From NCBI RefSeq assembly GCF_028583425.1, contig NC_072801.1, forward strand, positions 23,456,001-23,520,000: DNA of 64,000 bases, given 5' to 3'. Both the position numbers and the translations under genes were made by a program. Source of the DNA: Eublepharis macularius (Eukaryota; Chordata; Lepidosauria; Squamata; Eublepharidae). Within the stretch, counting starts at the first letter, position 1. Every line of letters begins with the position of its first letter. The notes beneath the pieces are model-generated. The model searched no databases. It was not told where the DNA came from and worked only from the letters and a program-made list of their open reading frames with translations. This document shows, piece by piece, positions 45,632 to 55,500 of this stretch.

Positions 45632-45734
45632 GAGAGCCAAGCTGTAAAACCAGGATGCCTACATTTCCCATCAAAACTTGAGGTAAGCTGACAAGTGTCC
45701 AACCTGTGTAAGGCGTCACTTGTAGCTTGGCTCT
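45632..45734. mobile_element. Half of a fold-back MITE (AGAGCCAAGCTACAAG family)
   Basis: GAGAGCCAAGCTGTAAAACC, TCCCATCAAAACTTGAGG and CACTTGTAGCTTGGCTCT match the right half of the element at 56012. Confidence 0.7.
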
Positions 45735-45784
45735 ATAACTCTGGGCCTTTCTCAAATACTGACAGACAGTACTAATGAAAGAGG

Positions 45785-47383
45785 CCATACCTTGGACTTA
45801 ATATTTTCCACTGAACTTTTGAGGAAAAGTCTTGTTTCAACATTGAAGATTCGGTCTGAACTGTGGACAGACCATCATTTGAAGGCAAAAGTGAATATAG
45901 CCCTCAAAGGGTGACCAGTTAAAATGATTCCACAAAGGCTCATGGATCCTTCTGGGTTCCAAAATGCCTTGAGGGATTTTAGAATTCCAGGCGCATGTTC
46001 TACAGAGGCTGCTGTAGGAGCTTGGAACGTGAAGCTATTGATGCCCTTGATCCTTGCTGACTCCTTGGGACAGAAGCCAGCCCCATGGTTTGCCATGGAG
46101 CTGGGTGACCTAAAGAGGGTTGGAAGATGCCTTGAAAGATGCTGGCAGAAAACTCGCACTGTAACTGTTAGATGGTGCTACGGAACCCACTGGGGGACCC
46201 ACGAAACGGAAATGAAAACTGCAAAGAAACGTTATTTCTTGGCAACTATTGCACCAGCTAGTTCACGACCATCCCAATTGTTCAAGGTATCTCATCATCC
46301 TCTGACTCCTAAATCTGAATATTTACTGCGTCAAGAACAGACAATTAGCTGTGAGGCCTTTGCAATGTTTCCCCCCCAATAAAATAGCACGAATACGCTT
46401 TGATCCGGCTGTTGGCTGTAATACAGATGAAATGGAAGAAATACTTAATACACCGTCTGGCTCACGTGTGGACTGCTTTGAACCAGTTACAATGAGAGAT
46501 CTTAACAGGGTCCTGACTTCTGTGAAGGCCACTATTTGTGCACAGGCTCCTTGCCCATCCTGGATGTTAAAATCAAGCAAGGACCACATAAATGAACCAC
46601 TGAGGTCAATTGTAAATCAATTGCTCACTCAAGATACTTTCCCCCGGCTGCTCAAACAATCCATCCGCTAATTAAAAAACCATCCCTAGACAGAAATGTT
46701 GTGGCCAATTATCATCCAGTCTCTAATCTGCCCTTTCTGGGGGCAAAGTGATTGAGAGAGCAGTAGCTGACCAACTACAGGTGCCTCTAGTGCTCTGGAC
46801 CTATTTCAGGCTGGATTCAGAACTGGACAGAAACTGTTCTAGTAGCTTTATTGGATGATCTCTTTCTGAATATTGACAAAAGCCATGCCTTGTTATTGCT
46901 CCTCCTGGATCTATCTGCTGCCTTTGACACAGTACACCATGCCATCCTGTTGAGGTGTTTGGAGGCAGAAGTGGGCATCAAAGTATGTGCCTTGGACTAA
47001 ATAATTTCTCATGGAATGGACTCAAAGGATTTCCATCGGAGATCATCTCCAGGATAGGAATTACCTTGCAGGGTTCCACAGGGTGCAATCTTATCTCCCA
47101 TGTTATTCAACCTTCATGTAACGCCTTTAGGAGAACTCATCCACATCTGTGGAGTGGGATGCCATCAATATGCAGATGACACTCAACTCTGTATCGCACT
47201 ATTGAAATCACCACAGGATGCAGTAGAAATCTTAGATCACTGCCTGACAGCCATGGTGAAATGGCTGAAAACAAATAAACTGAAATTGAACTCAGACAAG
47301 ACAGAAGTGATGCTGGTTGGGAAGACAGACATCTTGAAGGACATTGTACTCCCCACTTTCAATGGGAGGTCGTCTGACCCTTG
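45785..47383 (+). mobile_element. L2-clade LINE, partial ORF2
   Basis: The frames include the endonuclease end (DLIF and a W-DHH-like stretch near 45870), VKATICAQAPCPSWMLKSS near 46530, LLLDLSAAFDTVHHAILL near 46905, GVPQGAILSPMLF-type sequence near 47070 and the catalytic HQYADDTQL near 47163-47190. This order is that of an L2/CR1-type reverse transcriptase. Several frame breaks and stops separate the blocks, so it is not functional. It ends abruptly at a second Penelope-like piece. Confidence 0.85.
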
Positions 47384-48500
47384 CAGACTCAATTAAAAGC
47401 CATGGGGTACTCCTGTACTTAAGGTTCTTGAATGACATCTTCATCATTTGGACCCATGGGAAGGAGGCCCTTGAGAGATTTCACCAGGACTTCAACAACT
47501 TTCACTCCACCATCAACCTGACCACTCTACACAACAGGTACACTTCCTGAACACCACTGTACAAGTACATAATGGACAGATAAAGATCACTTTATACCAA
47601 AAACCCACTGACCGATACTCATATCTACATGCCTCCTGCTACTACCCAAAACATACCACTCGGTCAATTGTCTACAGCCAAGCCTTACATTACAATCGTA
47701 TTTGCTCCATTGCTCTTGATCAGGACTCTCACTTAAGAGATTTACAACAAGCATTTTGGGGGCTACAGTACCCACCAAATGAGATGAAGAAACAAATCGA
47801 CAGGGCTAGACTAGTACCCAGAAACAGCCTACTCCAGGACAAACCAAAAAGAACCAAAAGAACACCACTGGTTGTCACCTATAGTTCCCAGCTCAAACCT
47901 ATCCAACGTATCATCAGTGATCTACAGCCCATCCTGGAAAACGATGCCTCTCTCTCACAAGCCCTGGGTGGAAGACCTCTCCTTGCCTACAGACAGCCCC
48001 CCCAACCTTAAATAACTTCTCACTAACAACCATGAACTGGCTAACAGAGTCACCGACACATGAACCAGACCCTGCAACAGACCCAGACGCCAACTCTGCC
48101 CACACGTCTACCCAGAAAATACGATCACAGGACCCAATGGTGTCAACTACACAATCTCTGGCTCTTACAGCTGCTTATCCTCCAATGTGATATATGCCCT
48201 CATGTGCCAACAATGCCCATCTGCTCTGTACATAGGACAAACCAGCCAACCTCTGCACAAAAGAATAAATGGACACAAATCTGACATCAAAAATGGCAAT
48301 ATCCAGAACCAGTAGGAGAACACTTAAATCTACCAGGACACTTCATCAAAGACTTAAAGACTACCAAAGTTCAACAGAAACATTTCAAAAACAAAATCCA
48401 ATGGGAAGCTGCTGAATTGGAATTCATATGTAAATCTGACTCAGTCAGACTTGGATCGAATAGAGACTCTGAACGGTTATCTCATTATCAGAAGTAACTG
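47384..48500 (+). mobile_element. Second Penelope-like element (Neptune-type), degraded
   Basis: RT palm remnant FLNDIFIIWTHGKEALERF (near 47427), then KKQIDRARLVPRNSLL, and a GIY-YIG endonuclease YALMCQQCPSALYIGQTSQ (near 48190-48245) followed by KRINGHKSDI and a REAIE-like end. The cysteine-rich stretch before the endonuclease (PCNRPRRQLCPH) is Neptune-like and absent from the element at 39541, so the two are different lineages. Multiple breaks. Confidence 0.8.
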
Positions 48501-48579
48501 CCTTCAGGCATTCCAGTCAGATTCAGCAATAGAGGGAAGGAGTCACACCCAGCCTGGATTGCGCGCTCCACCTCTTTCA

Positions 48580-48935
48580 GTCAGTCAGTAACCTTTTATT
48601 GGCATTCAATTAAAAAAAAAACAATTTACACGAAGAGAGACAGAGACAAGGTACAACAAGATCAGACGGCAGTAGAATTAACCATGTACTCCCTAATCCA
48701 CATGGCAATTGAGAGGTACAATGTAACCGTATAAGTGGTATGGGAGCACTGGTTGGATAGTAACAAAAAAACTAACCTTCTGTCAGATTGACCCTGTAAG
48801 GTTATATAATAAAGGGCTAATCAAGGAGTCCCGCACATGAACATAAAAGTCACAATAAAATAAAACATGAATTGCTTATTCAGGTTGTCTCCTTCCGCAG
48901 GGACAGAGTCTTTTAAGATAGGGCGTATTTATAAA
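48580..48935. repeat. Unclassified repeat, left part
   Basis: CAGTAACCTTTTATTGGCAT and an A10 run look like a LINE 3' end. The hAT element at 48936 appears to interrupt it, and the likely other part runs from 49709. Confidence 0.35.
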
Positions 48936-49700
48936 TAGACATGGGCACGAACCGCATTACAAACCAATAAAACCCACGAACTGCCTGATTATCAGTTCGC
49001 GAACCGGTGGTTCATGAGGGTCCCTGGCCAACGAACCAGCGTTCGTTTGAAGCCCGGTTCGTTGCGTTCACCCGTGGTTCGTGAAGCCAGACAGTCAGGC
49101 ACAAGCAATCAATTCCCTTGGAAACAGAGCTGGGGGAATGCCTGAACTCTGTCTGCACTCCTTCTGTCGCCCTGGAAACCCGAATCGAAGTTCAGCTTAC
49201 CTTGATCGGCAGGTCTTCCTTTCAACCATGGAGGTGCAAATTGGTTACAATTGGTGACATGGGAGAGGACACCCGGGGGGAGGGAGGGGGAAGGGGGTGT
49301 TCTGTAGTAGCCATGGACACTTCAATCTCATCCCTGCAAACCCTGATAGGCAGTTCTGACGGCCAAACCCTTGTACACTGGGCCAACGTCAACTGGTGGC
49401 TCTAATTGTATTGAATGGGAGTTTCCTGGGGGCTTTGGATTGGAGAGGGTATAACTCCAAGATCCCTATTGCAATCTTGACCAGACTTGGGTGCTGGCTG
49501 GAGGAGAGCCTGCTAAACACTCCCTGGGAATATGGGCTCTCTAAGTCCAATGGGGGCCATTCTGACGCCCACAAACCACGAACCTCGAACCGGTTTGGCA
49601 ACAGGAGAAGTTCATTGTGGTTCGCTGGTTCAGGTTCATCGTCGGCACCGAACCACGAACTGCTGGTTCATTAAATTTTTTTGGTTCATGCCTATGTCTA
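48936..49700. mobile_element. hAT-type non-autonomous transposon, TAGACATGGGC family, 765 bp
   Basis: Ends TAGACATGGGCACGAACC and GGTTCATGCCTATGTCTA are inverted and lie between exact 8-bp repeats TTTATAAA (48928-48935, 49701-49708). It is dense in GTTCG/CGAAC motifs, as is its relative at 11592. No transposase frame. Confidence 0.92.
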
Positions 49701-50084
49701 TTTATAAATCTCCCTAACAGAATTTCAGAGGGTAAAACGTTAAAACGAGCGAGCATAAAAGCTCGGCGAAACTGGGGGAAAGTCAACAATGAGAGGTAAG
49801 TGACAGGGGTTCTGTACTTAGGAGTGATTCCGAACTCCAGCGGGGAGCAGGTCTACTGTGCAAGAGAACAGAGAGTTTGCCTATCGATATCTAGCAGCCT
49901 TTGTTTTAGGAATCTATATGCTTGACTTTCAGTTAACATTAGGAGGGAATTAAAAGAGATCCCTATAGACTGTAATTTTCTCAGGCTGTACTGTAGGTAG
50001 CTTGTTTCAAAGAGATGCTGTAGGGACCGCAGATTTCACCACTATGTACTATTTATTGCCTTATGTCCTATCTGTTGTCCTATC

Positions 50085-50340
50085 TGTTGCTTTAAATATC
50101 ATCCTACTGGGTAGTTCTAGGTTGTTTAATGTCAGTCTTAGATTTGCTTATGCTCTGTTTCAGCATTTTTTTCAACTTTGTATTGGATTTTTGCTGATGC
50201 GATATCTTTGTAAATTTGCATTTATGTGCCCAATGACATTGTTTATTGAAATGTCCTTGATATTGTCTGCACTAATCTCACACTATGTAATCTGCCTTGA
50301 GTCTCAGTGAGAAAGGTGGACTATAAATGTCATAAAGAAA
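50085..50340 (+). repeat. L2/CR1-type LINE 3' tail
   Basis: TAATCTGCCTTGAGTCTCAG and GAGAAAGGTGGACTATAAAT are the typical end of reptile L2-type LINEs. Confidence 0.65.
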
Positions 50341-50801
50341 TTTAAAACATGAAAATCCTACCACTGCACTGTCTCTCACACCAGATAGGGAATATGGGTT
50401 TGTGAGGATTTGCAATGGAGGCCCTATCTCCCCTCGCAACTGACCACCATTCATGAAGGAGCATCACAACCCACCTTTCTCACTTTTGCATGCACTCAAC
50501 CAAAGAAGCACGTACGCTGGCCTTTGGGGCATTGACACAAAACAGAAGCATTCTCTAGACAGGAATTTCTTGTTGCTACAGGAGCCCTGAGTAACTTGGC
50601 ATTTAATGGCTCTATTCTAACATCCAGAGCCTTTTGTATGAGACCATTTAAGCTTGCGGAGGACAACATTCTCCCTATCAATCATGAGCAGAAGTCCAGA
50701 GTATGGGTCAGGCACATACTTTGGGAGGCTGGGGGGTATATTTTGGAAAGAGAAATCCACCCAGGTTATGATGACTTATATCAAGCTGGTTCTGGGTTTT
50801 T

Positions 50802-50932
50802 AATACAATACAATACAATACAATACAATACAATACAATACAATATAATATAATATAATATAATATAATATAATATAATATAATATAATATAATATAATA
50901 TAATATAATATAATATAATATAATATAATATA
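50802..50932. repeat. Pentanucleotide array (AATAC)n then (AATAT)n
   Basis: About 26 five-base units. The first third is AATAC and the rest AATAT, with one sharp switch near 50845. Confidence 0.95.
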
Positions 50933-50979
50933 TAAATCACACACACACCTACATGTGTGATTCATGAAGAAAAGAAAAT

Positions 50980-51105
50980 GACTCATGTCTGAAGAAGGGA
51001 GCTCTGACTCTCAAAAGCTTACACTCTGAAAATCTTGTTAGTCTCCAAGGCGCCACTGGACTCAAATCCTGCTGTTCTACTACAGACCAACAAAGCTACC
51101 CGCTT
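50980..51105 (+). repeat. Interspersed repeat with hammerhead-like core
   Basis: CTGAAGA (50989-50995), A, a 5-bp stem GGGAG/CTCTC, then AAAA. The tail is TCTCCAAGGCGCCACTGGAC and CTACTACAGACCAACAAAGC. Related worn copies: 52640-52850 (CTTATGA core) and 42250-42335 (tail only). Confidence 0.5.
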
Positions 51106-51759
51106 AAAGAACAAGGTACCCTCGATAGTTATACATTACAAAACCAGCCCTGTTCAACCATCACAAAGACTAAACAGTACCTGGGCCAAAACACCAGCCA
51201 CAGAGAAAGCTGTAAGGTATGACCTACATAAAAAGTGAAGAAATCAAATGGAAAACATTAGCGAGAAAGTCGAAACATGTTTCTGAGGGATTAAATTTGT
51301 TCAGGAGTTCCAGAATCACCTCGAATGCAAAAGCTAAGACGCTCACTTCCAGTACCATACACGTGATTTAGGTCTTAGAGTCCAGGAGCAATCCCAGACA
51401 CTCGGGTGCCCTGGAGTCCAGATGCTTACACCCATCCTCCTACTCAGAAATTAATCTTCCTGGGAACAAAACTGCACCCTGAGTAATACTAACTTCAGCA
51501 GTGCAAATAGCTGTGCTGGGCAGGGGGGGGCAAATTTTGCTATAAAAATATTAGGGGGGCTTGTATCTCTGGCTATGTAAAGGTGGGAAGGCTTACCTGC
51601 AATATGGCATAATGTGATCAAGAGTGCTGTGTGGGAGAGTTCTGTATCCCTGCCCCCAGACAGCATGAATAGCAGGGCCCCCCGCAATTAGAGACGGGGA
51701 AAGGAAGATCGGATCTCTCCCTGTTAGAGGTATCCACCATCCAGTTTTTTAAGTGGCAG

Positions 51760-51960
51760 GTTGCCTCCTATTAGTCAATTGCTACCATCTTGTGAATTTT
51801 TAAATATTTATACTGTATTCTTATTGTTTGGTTTTAACTGTTTTTAAAGTATAGATGTATTATGAATGTTTTTTATTGGATGTAATCCGCCGTGAGCCTG
51901 CCTGTGTCGGGGGGGGGGCGGAATAAAAATGGAAAATAATAAGTAATAATAATAATTAAT
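51760..51960 (+). repeat. L2/CR1-type LINE 3' tail
   Basis: TGTAATCCGCCGTGAGCCTG and GGGCGGAATAAAAATGG, then (AAT)n. Confidence 0.65.
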
Positions 51961-52399
51961 AATTTTGATCATGAAAATGGTACCTAATAAAAAAGTTATT
52001 CTCTCCTCCAAAAGAAACTGGCAGCCACCCAAATGCAGCACATTTTTTTTGTGTAAAAAATCAGGAGATTCCCCACCCCCCACCCCGACCACAATGTACA
52101 ATTTGGCCCTGAGTTCAGATCCGTGCCAAAAGGGCCCCAGGACTAAAAATGTCTAATCCCTTTTGCCTTTTCCTGCAGGACCTGTAACCTGAAACCTCCC
52201 CTCAACTTTCCAATCAAACTTTACAAACTGCTTAGACCACATTCTCCAGAAGTGTTTAAAGAGGGTGGGGTTATAGCTTTTATTCAAACGCCTCGCACAC
52301 ATTTGTGGCAATCGCAAAAAGAAATGGAAAGTTGGTGACGGACAACTGCGGCGTGCCAAGCCCCCCCATAAGGAGTCTGTGTGTGCATGTTAGCATGAG

Positions 52400-52594
52400 A
52401 TGGCATTGCTAACTTTATTTCTCTCTTATCCTGCGTTTGTTTGTCTCCTGTGCACGCTGATCTTTTTAGTCTCCTATTTTTCAACCAGCTCAGGAAAATC
52501 AGCTTTTAAATTGCCACCTGGTCCAAAGCCTCTGCCGATCATTGGCAACCTGCATTTGCTGGATATTAAGAGACAAGACAAATCCTTAATGAAG
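52400..52594 (+). CDS. CYP2W1: CYP2W1 coding exon 1 (membrane anchor and proline hinge)
   Basis: 195 bp, 65 codons, phase 0, from MALLTLFLSYPAFVCLL to RQDKSLMK. It has a hydrophobic anchor of about 25 residues, then KLPPGPKPLPIIGNLHLL, the usual CYP2 hinge. The donor is GTAGGA. This ATG is the only one giving a normal-length CYP2 N terminus. Confidence 0.93.
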
Positions 52595-55500
52595 GTAGGA
52601 TGAAAAATTGCTTTGCACAGTTATACTAGAGCAAGATTCGAATCCAGAAGCACCTTAAAGATCAACAAGATTTCCAGGGTATGAGCTTTTGGGACTCAAA
52701 GCTCCCTTTGTCAAATAGGAATTGATCATCAGATATCTTATGAAGGGAGTTTTGAGTCTTAAAAGTTTATACTCTGAAAACTTTGTTGGTCCTTAAGGTG
52801 GCTGTGTTGGTCTGTTCTTCTACTGCAAACCAACACAGCTGCACGTCTGTAGTTATACTAAACATCCCACTATTTAAATTCAATATGAATATTTTAATTT
52901 GGTTCCCCCCCCCCCTGATTAAGTTTGAATTACATTTCTGGGATATGTTTACATTAATGCAGAGTCATGCAATAGACTGCAAATACATTTTACTTAAAGC
53001 TCAACAGAATAGTTATTTCTTTGATGCATAGTGGGATTTTTAAAATGTATTTCATACAGTACCTCTAACGTTAAACAGGATTACTCAAGAGTAAATATAC
53101 AGAGAGCAGTGATGATTTTTTTTTTAAAAAAGGTAGTATGCAATAATTTTTCTTCCTATGTAATATACAACATATACGGTGCTTGTGAGATTTTAGTGTA
53201 CTAATTTGACAGTTTCTCTTCCCTGAAGACAAGGACAGTTTGCAAACAGCTGATGCCAGGAGAACATCTCCTGCAGATATCTATTTCCAGATAATAAGAT
53301 GCAAGAAATTAAGATACTGTTTGAACAAGAAACAAGAATTTTGGTTATTTACTATATTTGCTGATTTCGCACATGCTGGATAATGCACTTTCAATGCACT
53401 TTATCAATCATTTGAGGTGGATTTTTTGTTCCACACGCAAAAAAATCCATTCCAAATGATCTATAAAGAGGATTGGAAGTGCATTATCCAATGTGTGCGG
53501 AATGGCCCATACAGTGCTTTTTTTTTTTTTTTTGTAAAAACGAAATTGCTGGTACTCGTGATGTTTGCTGCCTTGGGAATCCTATTTGGGGGGAAAGGCA
53601 GCTCAGAAATGTTTTAAATAAATAACATAACATCATTCGGAATTTTTTATATTATAAACACTCTCATATAAATATACTTATTTACATTACTAGAAATCCA
53701 GGGAACAAGTTAAGGAGTAAACAGTTCACATTTCTTTTTCAGTTAGATGAGCAGACAATAAACAAAAATATCTTTTAACACAACTCAGTGAGACAAGTGA
53801 ACTATTCCTGATTATGATTTCTGGCTGCAACCAAACTGCTATCCCCACCTCTTAATCTAGCCAATGGCATCAGTTTAACGTACTAAATTTACTTGCCTGC
53901 AAGCTGGCAAAGAAGGTCACAGGGCAGGAGGCAGGCAGGTGAAGGCAGCGGGCAAGTGAGCTGGAAAAAATGCAGCCCATGTACACCGTCATGTCAGCTG
54001 GCCACGTTGGCTGCAGGACGTTGCTTCTCAATTGGCCCGGCCCCAGCAAAGATGATCCAAGCCCTGCCAGCCAAAAGAGGTGCCAGTATCCTGTACCACT
54101 GTGTACCCGCACAAAAAAAGCCCCTGGCTATATCTGTCATCCTTTTTCACTTTCAAGGCAGATTACACAGTGTAAATCCATGCAGCTGGTAGGATGAGAC
54201 ATCTAACAAGCAAGGTAATAGGGATAGTGCTACAGAAATCTGAAACCAAGCACAGAGGCTCTTCCCCCCTCAACAAACTCCTACTGTTTCACTAGTTGCA
54301 TTTTCCAGAACTCAGAGTGCAATAGATTTCAGCACCTTTAAGACTAACCAACTTTATAGCAGCATAAGCAAATACATCTTGCATCTGACGAAGAGAGCTG
54401 TGGTTCTCGAAAGCTTATGCTACTATGAAGTTGGTTAGTGTCTTAAAGGTACTACTGGGCTCTTTACTATTTTGTGACTACAGACTAACATGGCTAGCTC
54501 CTCTGGATCTATGATTGTGGAAAATGTCATGAAATGTAGGTATTATTGATGGTGAGTGATGCAAGGTGGATGGTATTTGTTTAAAGGGTGAGCTTGGGTG
54601 TGGTAAAGGTGCTTTGATGCACTTTGTGCACATGAGCAACAGTTCACTTCATATAATAATAAAGCCCCAACAAGTTGCAACTAGCTCATGGCAACCCCTC
54701 AGAGGTGGTTGGCCATTGCCTTCCTCTGCAGAGCAATCCCTGTCTTCCTTGGAGGTCTCCCACCCAAGTACTAACTATGGCTAACCCTGATTAGCTTCCT
54801 AGTTTGGGCTGGAGAAAGTCAAGGGAGTGTGCAAAGACACCCCCTTTGTGTCTTTCTCACCCCCAGCCAATTCTCACCCCCAGCCAATGAGAATCCAGGC
54901 TGCTTCTCTAAGTGCCACCCTACGGTCTGTTTCTTGGTCATGCCAGAGAGTGATGGAATGTCGGGAGAAGCTTTTATATAAGACCTAAGTATGTGATTTA
55001 ACGCCCCCCCGCCACAAACTGTTGCTATATAATATGTAACATTAGAGTTCTCCACTCCAGAGCTTATGTAACTTTCTCACAACATTGCAAACCATAATCA
55101 AGACTACCCTCTTCCCTTTACAGCAAAACTCCATGGGGTGTATGTGTTTGTGTGTCTTCCTAAGAAGTATATTATCCCTCTGCTGCAGTGGAGAACAGCC
55201 TGCAGTGGTTTAGAGGCAAACAAAAGGAAATATTGCTTCCTGCAACAGAGAGCGGGCTTGCAGAACAGACTGCCACCACCCTTCACTAGGGTTTCCACGG
55301 CTGGGTTGGGAATTCCTGGAGATTAGAGGGTGGAGATGGAACAGGGTGGGGTCTGAGAAGGGCCCCCATCAGGGATGGGATGCCAGAGTCTGCCATTCAG
55401 GGGAACTGATCCCTGTAGCCTGGAGATCAGTTGTAATTCCAGGAAATCTTCAGGCCCCACCAGGAGGTTGGCTGTCAGTCCTTGGCAGTTAGATCTCCAA

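Noticed and set aside
50802-50932. Possible CRISPR-like or regulatory tandem array
   Set aside because: Uniform five-base units without spacers: a simple sequence repeat in a vertebrate genome.
36470-52399. A host gene between COX19 and CYP2W1
   Set aside because: Every coding-like stretch I could translate is LINE or Penelope-derived. Small exons of a weakly conserved gene cannot be excluded without transcripts.
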